A stretch of 64,000 bases of DNA from G965220205 sp965220205 (lineage in GTDB: Bacteria; Chloroflexota; Dehalococcoidia; Lucifugimonadales; Australimonadaceae), in the NCBI GenBank assembly GCA_965220205.1, contig OZ244812.1:1984001-2048000 (forward strand). The letters are read 5' to 3'. The position numbers were made by a program, and so were the translations under genes. A model generated the notes under the pieces. The model searched no databases and was not told the DNA's origin. It saw nothing but the letters and a program-made list of their open reading frames with translations. Positions 17,273 to 24,898 of this stretch are shown one piece after another. Within the stretch, counting starts at the first letter, position 1; each line of letters begins with the position of its first letter.

Positions 17273-17567
17273 GAACCTTCTGAGGCAGGCCCAGCAGATG
17301 CAGGCCCGCCTCGCCAAGGCACAGGAGGAGTTGGAGAACGAGACGGTCCAGGCCTCGTCCGGCGGAGGCGCCGTCACCGTCGTGGCGACCGGCAAGCAGT
17401 CAATCGAGTCGGTCACGATCGACCCGGCGGCCGTCGACCCGGACGACGTCGAGATGCTGCAGGATCTCGTCCTCACTGCGGTGAACGAGGCGTTGGCGAA
17501 GTCGCAACAGCTAGCTTCAGAGCGTATCGGCTCCGTGACGGGCGGCCTGAAGCTTCCCGGCATGTAG
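17265..17567 (+). CDS. ybaB: YbaB/EbfC nucleoid-associated protein
   Basis: 100 aa DNA-binding dimer. Features are the N-terminal helix LLRQAQQMQARLAKAQEELE and the core VQASSGGGAVTVVATGKQ, SVTIDPAAVDPDDVEMLQDL and GGLKLPGM. The GTG start lies inside the end of dnaX (8-bp overlap) with GAGGAG 8 nt upstream. Conserved partner of dnaX and recR. Often linked with the response to blocked forks and with gene regulation. Confidence 0.95.
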   Translation: MNRNLLRQAQQMQARLAKAQEELENETVQASSGGGAVTVVATGKQSIESVTIDPAAVDPDDVEMLQDLVLTAVNEALAKSQQLASERIGSVTGGLKLPGM

Positions 17568-17570
17568 CGC

Positions 17571-18209
17571 GTGACCTCGCCTGATTCTTGGGGAGCGTCC
17601 TCCGGGGGCCACCCGTCGCTCGCGCCCCCCGTTGCTCGTCTCATCGAGGCGCTGAACAAGCTCCCGGGGATCGGCCCCAAGAGCGCCCAGCGCCTCGCCT
17701 ACTACCTAATCCGCATGCCGGCGGAGGAGGCGTCGTCGCTGGCGGACGCCATCGGCAGCGTGAAGGCGAGCATCACCTTCTGCTCGCGGTGCCAGAACAT
17801 CACGGAGGCCGACCCGTGCCGCGTCTGCGGCAACCCCGCACGCGACCCAACGACCATCTGCGTCGTGCAGGAGCCGTTGGACGTGCTGGCAATCGAGCGC
17901 ATCGGCGTGTTCCGCGGCCTCTACCACGTGCTGCACGGCATCATCGATCCGATGAACAAGGTCCGCCCGGACGACCTGCGCATCCGCCAGCTGCTGGAAC
18001 GGCTCACGGACGGCGGCGTGGCCGAGGTCATCCTGGCCATCAACCCCACGGTGGAGGGCGAGGCGACCGCCATGTACCTGCGCCAGGTCGTGGCGCCGCT
18101 CGGGCCGCGCGTCACCCGGCTCGCACGGGGCCTGCCCGTCGGCGGCGACCTCGAATACGCCGACGACCTCACGCTGTCCCGGTCATTCGAGGGGCGTCAG
18201 GAGTTCTAG
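17571..18209 (+). CDS. recR: recombination mediator RecR
   Basis: 212 aa, acts with RecF/RecO to load RecA on SSB-coated gaps. Helix-hairpin-helix LNKLPGIGPKSAQRLAYYL, a C4 zinc finger (FCSRCQNIT and CRVCGNPARD), and a TOPRIM domain (TICVVQEPLDVLAIERIG, VILAINPTVEGEATAMYL). GTG start 3 nt after the ybaB stop. A roughly 15-residue N-terminal extension (DSWGASSGGHPSLAP) is unusual but short. Confidence 0.96.
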   Translation: MTSPDSWGASSGGHPSLAPPVARLIEALNKLPGIGPKSAQRLAYYLIRMPAEEASSLADAIGSVKASITFCSRCQNITEADPCRVCGNPARDPTTICVVQEPLDVLAIERIGVFRGLYHVLHGIIDPMNKVRPDDLRIRQLLERLTDGGVAEVILAINPTVEGEATAMYLRQVVAPLGPRVTRLARGLPVGGDLEYADDLTLSRSFEGRQEF

Positions 18210-18244
18210 GGAATCCCCCCTTTGGCGCCTCAAGAAGCGAGGGG

Positions 18245-19060
18245 TCAGGGCAGCAGAGCGCGGATAGCCGGGAGATCCGCCGGTCCTTCGCCGCGGTAGA
18301 CGACAACCGCGTCGTCGAAGCCTGCGTCCGCGAGCTTTTGGAGCCGCTCGCGGGCCGCGCCGGGGGAGCAACGCAGGTGGAAGGCGTTGTCCGAATCGGC
18401 CAGGGGCTCGGTGGGCGCAGCGAGGTCCAGCGAGATGTTGGTGACGATGGCCCGCTTGCCGCCCGAGGCGCGGTAGCGGTCGATACCGGCCTTTAGCGTG
18501 TCGTAACCGGAGAAGAAGCCGGAGGCTATCCAGCCTTCGTACTCCTCGGCCGCGGCGGCGATCCACCGGGGCCCGGCCCAGCTGCCAATGATGACCGGCG
18601 GACCGCCCCACACCGCCTGAGCAGGGTTGAGGCTGACGCCGTCGACAGTCCTGCCGTTCCAGAGCTGGCGCATCGTCGCGAGACCGTGGGTCAACAAGCT
18701 CATGCGATCGTCAAAGCTCTTGCCGACAGCATCGAAGTCGACTTTGGTCGAGCCGGAGCCGACGCCCAAGAGCAAACGTCCTTCGCACACGAGCTGGGCG
18801 GTGAGCACGCGGTTCGCCAGCTCGACTGGGTGGCGGATGGGCACTTGCAGAATGCCGATGCCGACCTCGATGCGCTGGGGCGCGGCGGCGGCCACGGCCA
18901 CGCCGATGAGCGGGTCGAGCGCGAACCGCCCGCGCCCGATGGAGTCGAAGAACCACACGCTATCGAAACCGTTTTCCTCGGCAGCGCGCGCGCCCCGCGA
19001 GATGACGTCCCCGTCGGGGACCTCGCCGGAGCCGATGGGGAGAGATATGCCAAGTCTCAT
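18245..19060 (-). CDS. LLM-class (luciferase-like) F420- or FMN-dependent oxidoreductase
   Basis: 271 aa, TIM-barrel of the bacterial luciferase family. The N-terminus is MRLGISLPIGSG, with ARAAEENGFDSVWFFDS, PQRIEVGIGILQVPIRHPVE and LLLGVGSGSTKVDFDAVGKS. The last matches the F420-dependent methylene-tetrahydromethanopterin-reductase-like branch. Start ATG 19060 has AGGAG 7 nt upstream; longer readings are unsupported. Substrate unknown. Such enzymes are numerous in SAR202-like Chloroflexota, where they are proposed to oxidise recalcitrant organic matter. It is convergent with recR. Confidence 0.85.
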   Translation of the reverse strand: MRLGISLPIGSGEVPDGDVISRGARAAEENGFDSVWFFDSIGRGRFALDPLIGVAVAAAAPQRIEVGIGILQVPIRHPVELANRVLTAQLVCEGRLLLGVGSGSTKVDFDAVGKSFDDRMSLLTHGLATMRQLWNGRTVDGVSLNPAQAVWGGPPVIIGSWAGPRWIAAAAEEYEGWIASGFFSGYDTLKAGIDRYRASGGKRAIVTNISLDLAAPTEPLADSDNAFHLRCSPGAARERLQKLADAGFDDAVVVYRGEGPADLPAIRALLP

Positions 19061-19347
19061 CTCGCTGCTCCTAGGAAAAGAAGGAGTAGAACCTGCCGGG
19101 CAGGCCGCTATCCGGTATTCGATCCCCAAACCCCTCGAAAGCGAATCCATCCCCCTGCGCGGGCGCGCTCCCTCATTCCTTGTGAAACAGGTGCCACCTC
19201 CCGCCGCCCCACCGGCATTCCTGTGTAGACACAGAATCCAAGGGTGAGGCAGGCGGGGCGAAACGTGGGCGTATCCCCTAGCGGCCGGACGTCCCTTCTT
19301 GTTCTTCGGGCATTTGTCAGCACAGGTTGTCGTCCTTGCTACAAGAG

Positions 19348-19557
19348 CTAGCCATAATTCGCTAGAGCCCTCGAAATCGATGCAACTGTCGCGTCAAGGT
19401 TATTCGCCATCGCACGAATCTCGACGCTCCCGCGCTCCACCTCGCGATTAAGTTGACGCTCGATACGTGGCATTTCGTCCATTGATTTCGCCATCACAAT
19501 CAGTGCATCACACGCATCACTCACTATAGAACGGAATTGTCGTAACGAAGAGATGTG
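19348..19557 (-). pseudogene. C-terminal continuation of the TIR-like gene beyond an in-frame TAG
   Basis: Directly after the TAG that ends the upstream gene, the same frame stays open for 69 codons to the stop at 19348. It reads HISSLRQFRSIVSDACDALI, then MAKSMDEMPRIERQLNREVE and ANNLDATVASISRALANYG. The sequence is helical and protein-like, with no start codon positioned for separate translation. One C-to-T change (CAG to TAG, Gln to stop) would explain it. It is most simply the lost C-terminus of a protein of about 349 aa. Confidence 0.6.
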
Positions 19558-20397
19558 CTAATCGATCGTAGGCTCTTCCAATTCGGAATGTTTCACTTGA
19601 AAGGCAGCAATGAATTCCAGACTGTTGTCGGTCTTCTGAGCAATGTACGAGTAGTCTGCATTTGCCTTCCTCAATCGAGCATTGAAGATTGCTATTCGTT
19701 CAGCAAGTCGGCGTGACACACCTCGTGCCGCTGCCGGGGCCGAGGCCGTAGGGTTCCTACTGATCTGTGAGAATCGTTCGGTTGCGATTGTGAGCGATTG
19801 GGTCAGTTCTTGTTGATCGATAGTTACGCCTTCCGCAATCTTGGCACTAGTGTCATAGGCACTAGTGAGGTCAATCAGGTGATCCAAAAAACCGCGCTCG
19901 TCGGCATCGACCCTAGGGATCGGAGCGGGGTCAGTAGATGGCTTTGGCCCGCCCTCGCCTTGATAGAAATCCGTGACAGGACTTCCGAATTGCATTTCTC
20001 CTGTCAGGAACCCCTTCGCACAACTAGCTAAGTTCTCTTTTGCTTTCTCGATCTGGGCAAAGTGAGTACTATACTCTAGTAGACGATATGACCTCAAGTC
20101 AAAGGGGACTTCATCAATACTCTGCGTAACTAGAATAACGGGTTTCCTGAGCATATGGGCTAGCCAAAGTTCATAGAATACGTTGGGGTTGGCGCTCGTC
20201 AAATCAGCAACAATCAAATCGCTGCGATCTATTTTTTCAAGAACATCCCTGCGAATACTTCGCTGATTTTGGATGTCGTCGGCCCGGACGACGTTGAATC
20301 CAATATCTTCTAGGACGGGCTTAATGAAACCTGAATAAACCGGATCGAATTCTTCGTCGAATGGCATTATCAGAAACACAGATCTCTTATCGGTCAT
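19558..20397 (-). CDS. TIR-like / nucleoside-deoxyribosyltransferase-fold protein (possible immune effector)
   Basis: 279 aa. The N-terminal domain (residues 6-110) starts VFLIMPFDEEFDPVYSGFI, continues with DIGFNVVRADDI, SDLIVADLTSANPNVFYELW and LRKPVILVTQSIDEVPFDL. This pattern is shared by TIR-like and nucleoside 2-deoxyribosyltransferase-like proteins, and Glu76 in NVFYELW is in the catalytic position. Related domains cleave NAD or nucleotides in bacterial signalling and anti-phage systems. The C-terminal 150 residues are not recognised and helical. Start ATG has AGGAGTTAGGA upstream. Base composition is clearly AT-richer than the neighbours, which suggests transfer. The frame continues past the TAG stop (see 19348-19557), so the protein may be truncated. 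Confidence 0.72.
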   Translation of the reverse strand: MTDKRSVFLIMPFDEEFDPVYSGFIKPVLEDIGFNVVRADDIQNQRSIRRDVLEKIDRSDLIVADLTSANPNVFYELWLAHMLRKPVILVTQSIDEVPFDLRSYRLLEYSTHFAQIEKAKENLASCAKGFLTGEMQFGSPVTDFYQGEGGPKPSTDPAPIPRVDADERGFLDHLIDLTSAYDTSAKIAEGVTIDQQELTQSLTIATERFSQISRNPTASAPAAARGVSRRLAERIAIFNARLRKANADYSYIAQKTDNSLEFIAAFQVKHSELEEPTID

Positions 20398-20740
20398 TCC
20401 TAACTCCTATGCCAGAATCCCTCGAAGGCCTTAGTAGCCGCTCGGGACATGGAAATTCGTGAAGCGAGTTGTTAAGCGCTGCGAATCCTTCTGAGCATCG
20501 GGCCATTCAGGCCGGGCTACCCCTTGATACCCCGCATCCTCCACACTTGAAACACGCCCTATGCGGCATCGCCCGGCTATCGGTTAGGCTGGTCTGGCCA
20601 GAGCGCAGCGTGGGCTGCTGGGTGTTAGCCGCGGCAGGCGCCATCAGGTTTTCGAATCCCTATATACCCCGCGACAGCTGGGATTCCCGGAAGGGACGCC
20701 TAGGAACTGCCTCTCGCGAACCCTGTACTGTCTACGGACC
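20398..20740. other. intergenic region without recognisable gene
   Basis: 343 bp between the TIR-like gene and the Rieske oxygenase gene. No ribosome-binding site with a plausible open frame, no palindrome and no dispersed unit was seen. A TTCGAATCCC string near 20653 looks like a tRNA T-loop but lacks pairing arms. It may be the remnant edge of the transferred segment. Confidence 0.4.
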
Positions 20741-22069
20741 CTAGCGGCGGGACGGCGCGGGCTCGGCCTGCTGCAGCGCCTCTTCGCGCTGGCTGATGCG
20801 CTCTGCCACTGTCATGTTGAAGAGGCGCATGCCCTCCTCTCGGCCGACGTGGAGAATCTCGCCGGGCACCGGGATGAGCAACTCGGCGGAAGGGCCGCGG
20901 TCGATCCCCACCGGGTCGATGCCGTCCTGCATACGTTTGATCTGCTCGCCCCAGAGCTTGTGCATCAGGAGGAGTCCGGCGTCGGACGTGCCGAAGCGCC
21001 ACTTCTCCCAGTCGGGCATCCGGTGGCGCTCCTCGGGGCCCTGAGTCCCCATAATGATCTCGTCCTCCCAGATCGGACCCTGGCGGAGCGGGTGTCCGTG
21101 GTTCCACCAGTACCCCACGTCCTCCGCCCACCCTTCGTAGAACGGGCCGCCCGAGTCGTTGGGCGTGTCGGCGTTCATGCGTCGGTACACCGACGGCGGC
21201 ACGCGGCCGTCCTTGTCGAACGGTTCGAAGGACACGCCGAACCAACGCGTGGTGTAGTCGTCGATGGGGACGGCCCAGTTCATCATGTTGGACCTCCCCC
21301 GCTGGCAGGGGAACACAGCGTGCGTTTCGTGGTACTCGTAAACGCCCGTGTCGACCGTGTTCTGGAGCGTCACGTAGCAGGCGCCCCACGGCGTCACCTC
21401 GAACTTGATGGGCGTCGCGGGGTCGTCGCCGCGGCCGTGGTGCATGCCGTACACGGGCGGCGTCGGCTTGTACCAGCCGTGGGCAATCTCGCGGTGCCAG
21501 ACGTCGAGGACGTTGTCGAGCGTCTGCAGGAGGGCGTTCGACCTCTGGATGCGGTTCCCCTTGCCGGTCATGCGGATGCCGTCCTCGCGGAACAGCGCCG
21601 GGTAGCGCGGGAACGGCGGCTGCTTCTCGGGCGGCCCCATGTAGGCGAATATGAGCCCGCCGACCTCGACGCACGGGTAGGCCGGATGCCGCACGGCGTC
21701 CTTCATCCTGCTGCTGGGGGGTTCGGCGGGCGTCTCCAGGCAATGGCCTTCGCGGTCGTACTTCCACCCGTGGTACAGGCAGCGGAGGCCATCGTCTTCG
21801 ATCCTGCCGAACCGCAGGGACGTGCCGCGGTGCGAGCAGTGCTCCGCAATGAGTCCCGGCTTGCCGGTCGCGTCCCGGAACAGGACGAGGTGCTCGCCCA
21901 ACACCGTGAGCGGCAGCGGGTTCTTCGCGCTGGGGACGACGGGGCCACGGCCGCCGCCCAGGTTCCCCGATGTCTCGACGGGCAGCCAGTACCGGCGGAA
22001 CAGCTCGCCCGACGCCGTGCCCGGGCCCAGGCGAAACAGTTCTTCTTCCTCTTCGTTGCGGAAGGCCAT
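20741..22069 (-). CDS. aromatic ring-hydroxylating dioxygenase, Rieske-type oxygenase subunit
   Basis: 442 aa. The Rieske 2Fe-2S ligands are Cys78-x-His80 and Cys97-x2-His100 in HCSHRGTSLRFGRIEDDG and LRCLYHGWKYD. The mononuclear iron motif is LDNVLDVWHREIAHGW with Asp189, His192 and His197. Overall it resembles phthalate 4,5-dioxygenase-type oxygenases (phenoxybenzoate/vanillate branch). It would need a reductase, and none is adjacent; the small Rieske ferredoxin at 52.4 kb is a possible but distant partner. Substrate unknown. Such genes are amplified in SAR202 Chloroflexota. Confidence 0.92.
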   Translation of the reverse strand: MAFRNEEEEELFRLGPGTASGELFRRYWLPVETSGNLGGGRGPVVPSAKNPLPLTVLGEHLVLFRDATGKPGLIAEHCSHRGTSLRFGRIEDDGLRCLYHGWKYDREGHCLETPAEPPSSRMKDAVRHPAYPCVEVGGLIFAYMGPPEKQPPFPRYPALFREDGIRMTGKGNRIQRSNALLQTLDNVLDVWHREIAHGWYKPTPPVYGMHHGRGDDPATPIKFEVTPWGACYVTLQNTVDTGVYEYHETHAVFPCQRGRSNMMNWAVPIDDYTTRWFGVSFEPFDKDGRVPPSVYRRMNADTPNDSGGPFYEGWAEDVGYWWNHGHPLRQGPIWEDEIIMGTQGPEERHRMPDWEKWRFGTSDAGLLLMHKLWGEQIKRMQDGIDPVGIDRGPSAELLIPVPGEILHVGREEGMRLFNMTVAERISQREEALQQAEPAPSRR

Positions 22070-22387
22070 TGCCCGCCTCCTTCGTAGGTGGTCGTTCGTC
22101 CGTTCAACCGCTGTCGTGTCACTCCGCTAGTCAACGCACGGGCGACGACGCCGAGCGACAGCAGCGAGCATACCCATGCAATCGGCCCTACCGCAACCGG
22201 GACCGCAACCCAGAGGCGGGCGGGGCGCCCGCGCTCCGGCCCGAGGACAGGCAGGGGAGGAGGCTGGGCCGACCTGCGTGGCTCTGTCACTTCCACGGAC
22301 GTATTCAGACTATCCCTCAGTCTGCCTCGAAGGCGCCGCGGTCAACTCCCTGCCGGTCTGTTGCCGCCCAGACGACTCGCGGACGCG

Positions 22388-22722
22388 GAAATGAACGGAA
22401 ACGGGCCAAAATGGCCGGGTTTTGGCCAAAAACGTGAGGTTTTTCACTCGTAGATCGAGGGGTTTACGAGTGGAGGGGTCGAAATAGTGCGACATTCTGC
22501 GACATTTTGCGACATTTACTTGTAAATCGGGCCGGCAGCCCGGCGCGCCAGCGGCAGGTGGTTCGGAGCTCTTCGACGGGCTCAGGGCAGGCTTCGATAG
22601 GCATGGTAGGGGGTAGAGAGGCGTTGGGGGTAGGGGCGGATGTCGCGCGGGGGAGGGGCGTAATGGGCGGTCCGGTCGCCAGGGGCGTGGATTCCCGTGT
22701 CAAGCACGGGAATGACGGAGTG
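22388..22722. repeat. compound intergenic repeat cassette, copy A
   Basis: Lies in the 22070-22822 gap, which has no gene. Part 1 (22388-22536): a run ending in AAACGTGAGG, an inverted pair CACTCGTA/TACGAGTG, three TGCGACATT units (22489-22515), then ACTTGTAAATCGGGCCG. Part 2: CTTCGACGGGCTCAGG near 22570. Part 3: G-rich spacer. Part 4: the hairpin unit with TTCCCGTG/CACGGGAA at 22685-22720. The same order and orientation recur at 53996-54358. Confidence 0.85.
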
Positions 22723-22822
22723 GGGCGCGCGATGGGGGAAGGCTGCGTGACTATGCCACATCCATGGACTTACTCAAGACTACCTCTGGCCCGCGGACGA
22801 GGGACGCGATACCCTGTGCGGC

Positions 22823-24160
22823 GTGTTCGATACGCTGACCGACAAGCTCACTGCCGTCTTCACCCGTCTCGGCAACAAGGGCCGCTTGACCGGAGACGAT
22901 GTCGACGAGGCCCTGCGCGAGGTGCGCCTCGCCCTGCTGGAGGCGGACGTCAATTTCAAGGTCGCACGGGAGTTCGTGGCGGCCATCCGCGAGAAGACGG
23001 TCGGCGACGAGGCGCTCCGCGGCATCTCTCCCGGCCAGCAGGTGGTCAAGCTCGTCCACGACCAGATGGTGGAGCTTCTGGGCGGGGGCGAGCGGGGAAT
23101 CAAGCCACACGCGTCGCCGCCGTCCGCAATCATGCTTGTCGGCCTACAGGGCTCGGGCAAGACGACGACCGCCGCCAAGCTCGCGCTTCACCTGCGCCGG
23201 CAGGGCCAGCGGGCGTTGCTCGTCGCAGCCGACCTGCGCCGTCCGGCCGCGATGGACCAGCTGGAATCGCTCGGCAAACAGCTGGACGCGCCGGTCTACC
23301 GGGAGAAGGCGGGGCCGGACGACGCGCCGAAGGTCGCGGCCAATGGGCTGAAGCGCGCCCGCGAGCTCGGGGTGATGTGGGCCATCGTGGACACCGGGGG
23401 CCGTCTCCATATCGACGACGAGCTCATGGGCGAGCTCGATGAGGTGAAGCGGGCGATACAGCCGGCGGAGACGCTGCTGGTGGTCGACGCCATGACGGGC
23501 CAGGACGCCGTCAACGCCGCGGGCGAGTTCAACGAACGCACCGGCCTCACCGGGCTCGTCCTCTCGAAGCTCGACGGCGACGCCCGGGGCGGCGCGGCGC
23601 TCTCGGCCACCCACGCAACAGGCGTGCCCATCAAGTTCGCAGGCACGGGCGAGAAGCTCGACGCGCTCGAACCGTTCCACCCCGATCGCATGGCGTCGCG
23701 CATTCTCGGCATGGGCGACATCGTGACGTTGGTCGAGCGCGCTCAGGAGCAGATCAGCGAGGACGAGGCCGCAGCCCTCGAGCGAAAGATCCGGCGGGCG
23801 CAGTTCGACCTCGACGACTTCCTCAAGCAGCTGCAGCAGATTCAGAAGATGGGTTCGCTGTCATCTGTCCTGGAGATGATACCGGGCACGCGCGGCATGC
23901 GTTCAAGGCTGCCCACGGACGGCGTGGACGAGCGCCGACTCAAGCGGACCGAGGCGATGATCACGTCGATGACGATTTGGGAGCGTCAGCATCCCGACCG
24001 CATCAACGGGAGCAGGCGCCGCCGCATCGCCGCAGGCAGCGGCACGACGCCCGCGGACCTCAATCAGCTGCTGGGCCAGTTCAAGCAGATGCAGAAGATG
24101 ATGAAGCAGATGGCCTCCGGCAAGCGCGGGTTAGCCGGGACCGGCCTCCCGCGGATGTAG
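22823..24160 (+). CDS. ffh: signal recognition particle protein Ffh
   Basis: SRP54 GTPase that targets nascent membrane proteins to FtsY. 445 aa. The N domain begins FDTLTDKLTAVFTRLGNKG. The G domain shows LVGLQGSGKTTTAAKLALHL (P-loop), AADLRRPAAMDQL, DTGGRLHIDDELM and LVLSKLDGDARGGAALSATH. The methionine-rich M domain ends the protein (LLGQFKQMQKMMKQMASGKR) and binds 4.5S RNA. GTG start. Not followed by rpsP as in many bacteria. Confidence 0.97.
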   Translation: MFDTLTDKLTAVFTRLGNKGRLTGDDVDEALREVRLALLEADVNFKVAREFVAAIREKTVGDEALRGISPGQQVVKLVHDQMVELLGGGERGIKPHASPPSAIMLVGLQGSGKTTTAAKLALHLRRQGQRALLVAADLRRPAAMDQLESLGKQLDAPVYREKAGPDDAPKVAANGLKRARELGVMWAIVDTGGRLHIDDELMGELDEVKRAIQPAETLLVVDAMTGQDAVNAAGEFNERTGLTGLVLSKLDGDARGGAALSATHATGVPIKFAGTGEKLDALEPFHPDRMASRILGMGDIVTLVERAQEQISEDEAAALERKIRRAQFDLDDFLKQLQQIQKMGSLSSVLEMIPGTRGMRSRLPTDGVDERRLKRTEAMITSMTIWERQHPDRINGSRRRRIAAGSGTTPADLNQLLGQFKQMQKMMKQMASGKRGLAGTGLPRM

Positions 24161-24226
24161 GTCCGGCGGCGACGGGGCCGTTGCGCACAGTCGAGCGTCG
24201 CGCATCTTCACTGCATTGGAACGCAC

Positions 24227-24850
24227 ATGCAAGACATCTCGTTGGTAGAGGTTCTGACGTCGCACGGGTTCGAGGGCGACGCCGCCAAGGCGGGGCTGGA
24301 GGTCCTGCGCGGGCGCGGCCTCGCTTCGCCAAGGCACCAGCTCATGGGCGCGGGCAAGACGCGCGTTGCGGTGTCCAAGCTCGACGATATCGCCAAGGCG
24401 CTGGCCGCGGAGTTCATCCGCGTTTGCCACAAGCCGGTCTGCGCAGGGCAGGCGGCGCGCGACGACCGGGCAAGGGTCGACGTATCGCCGCAGTACTGCG
24501 ATGTCTGCGGCGGCGAGGAGAACCGCCGCGCGGTCAACGGGATGCTCGATGTCATGCGGCGGACGGGCCGGCGGAGGCTGCTGGTGGCCGGCGGTTCTCC
24601 GGGCACGAGGGAGGAGCTGATACGGCTCTGCGGCGCGGACTGCGAGCTCCGGTTCATCAGCGAGAACGACCGGCCCACGAGAGCGCTCGCGGACAGCCAT
24701 TCGGCGTGGGCCGACGTCATCGTCATCTGGGCTTCGACGGAGATCGGCCACAAGTGGACGGCCACCCTCAAGGGCCGGGACGTCATCACCGTCGCCCGCA
24801 GGGGAATCGCGGCCCTCGCGGACGGCGTCGCGCGCTTCCTGGCGGGGTAG
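24227..24850 (+). CDS. uncharacterised protein with Cys motif and DUF2325-like C-terminus
   Basis: 207 aa, not firmly recognised. The N-terminal 75 residues look like a small helical/winged domain (ISLVEVLTSHGFEGDAAK, LASPRHQLMGAGKTRVAVSK). The middle has cysteines at CHKPVC and YCDVCGGEENRRAVNGM that could hold zinc. The C-terminal half (RRLLVAGGSPGTREELIRL, ADVIVIWASTEIGHKWTA, VITVARRGIAALADGVARF) has the short Rossmann-like pattern of DUF2325 proteins. It follows ffh by 66 nt on the same strand. A nucleic-acid or nucleotide-sensing role is a guess. Confidence 0.6.
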   Translation: MQDISLVEVLTSHGFEGDAAKAGLEVLRGRGLASPRHQLMGAGKTRVAVSKLDDIAKALAAEFIRVCHKPVCAGQAARDDRARVDVSPQYCDVCGGEENRRAVNGMLDVMRRTGRRRLLVAGGSPGTREELIRLCGADCELRFISENDRPTRALADSHSAWADVIVIWASTEIGHKWTATLKGRDVITVARRGIAALADGVARFLAG

Positions 24851-24898
24851 GCGCGTTGCCGGACGCCTGACGCGGTCCGCGCGCGGCTCAGCGTAGCC

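Noticed and set aside
20648..20680. tRNA-like T-loop (TTCGAATCCC) next to the TIR-like gene, possible att site
   Set aside because: The flanking bases do not pair as a T-stem, and no acceptor or anticodon arm is found.
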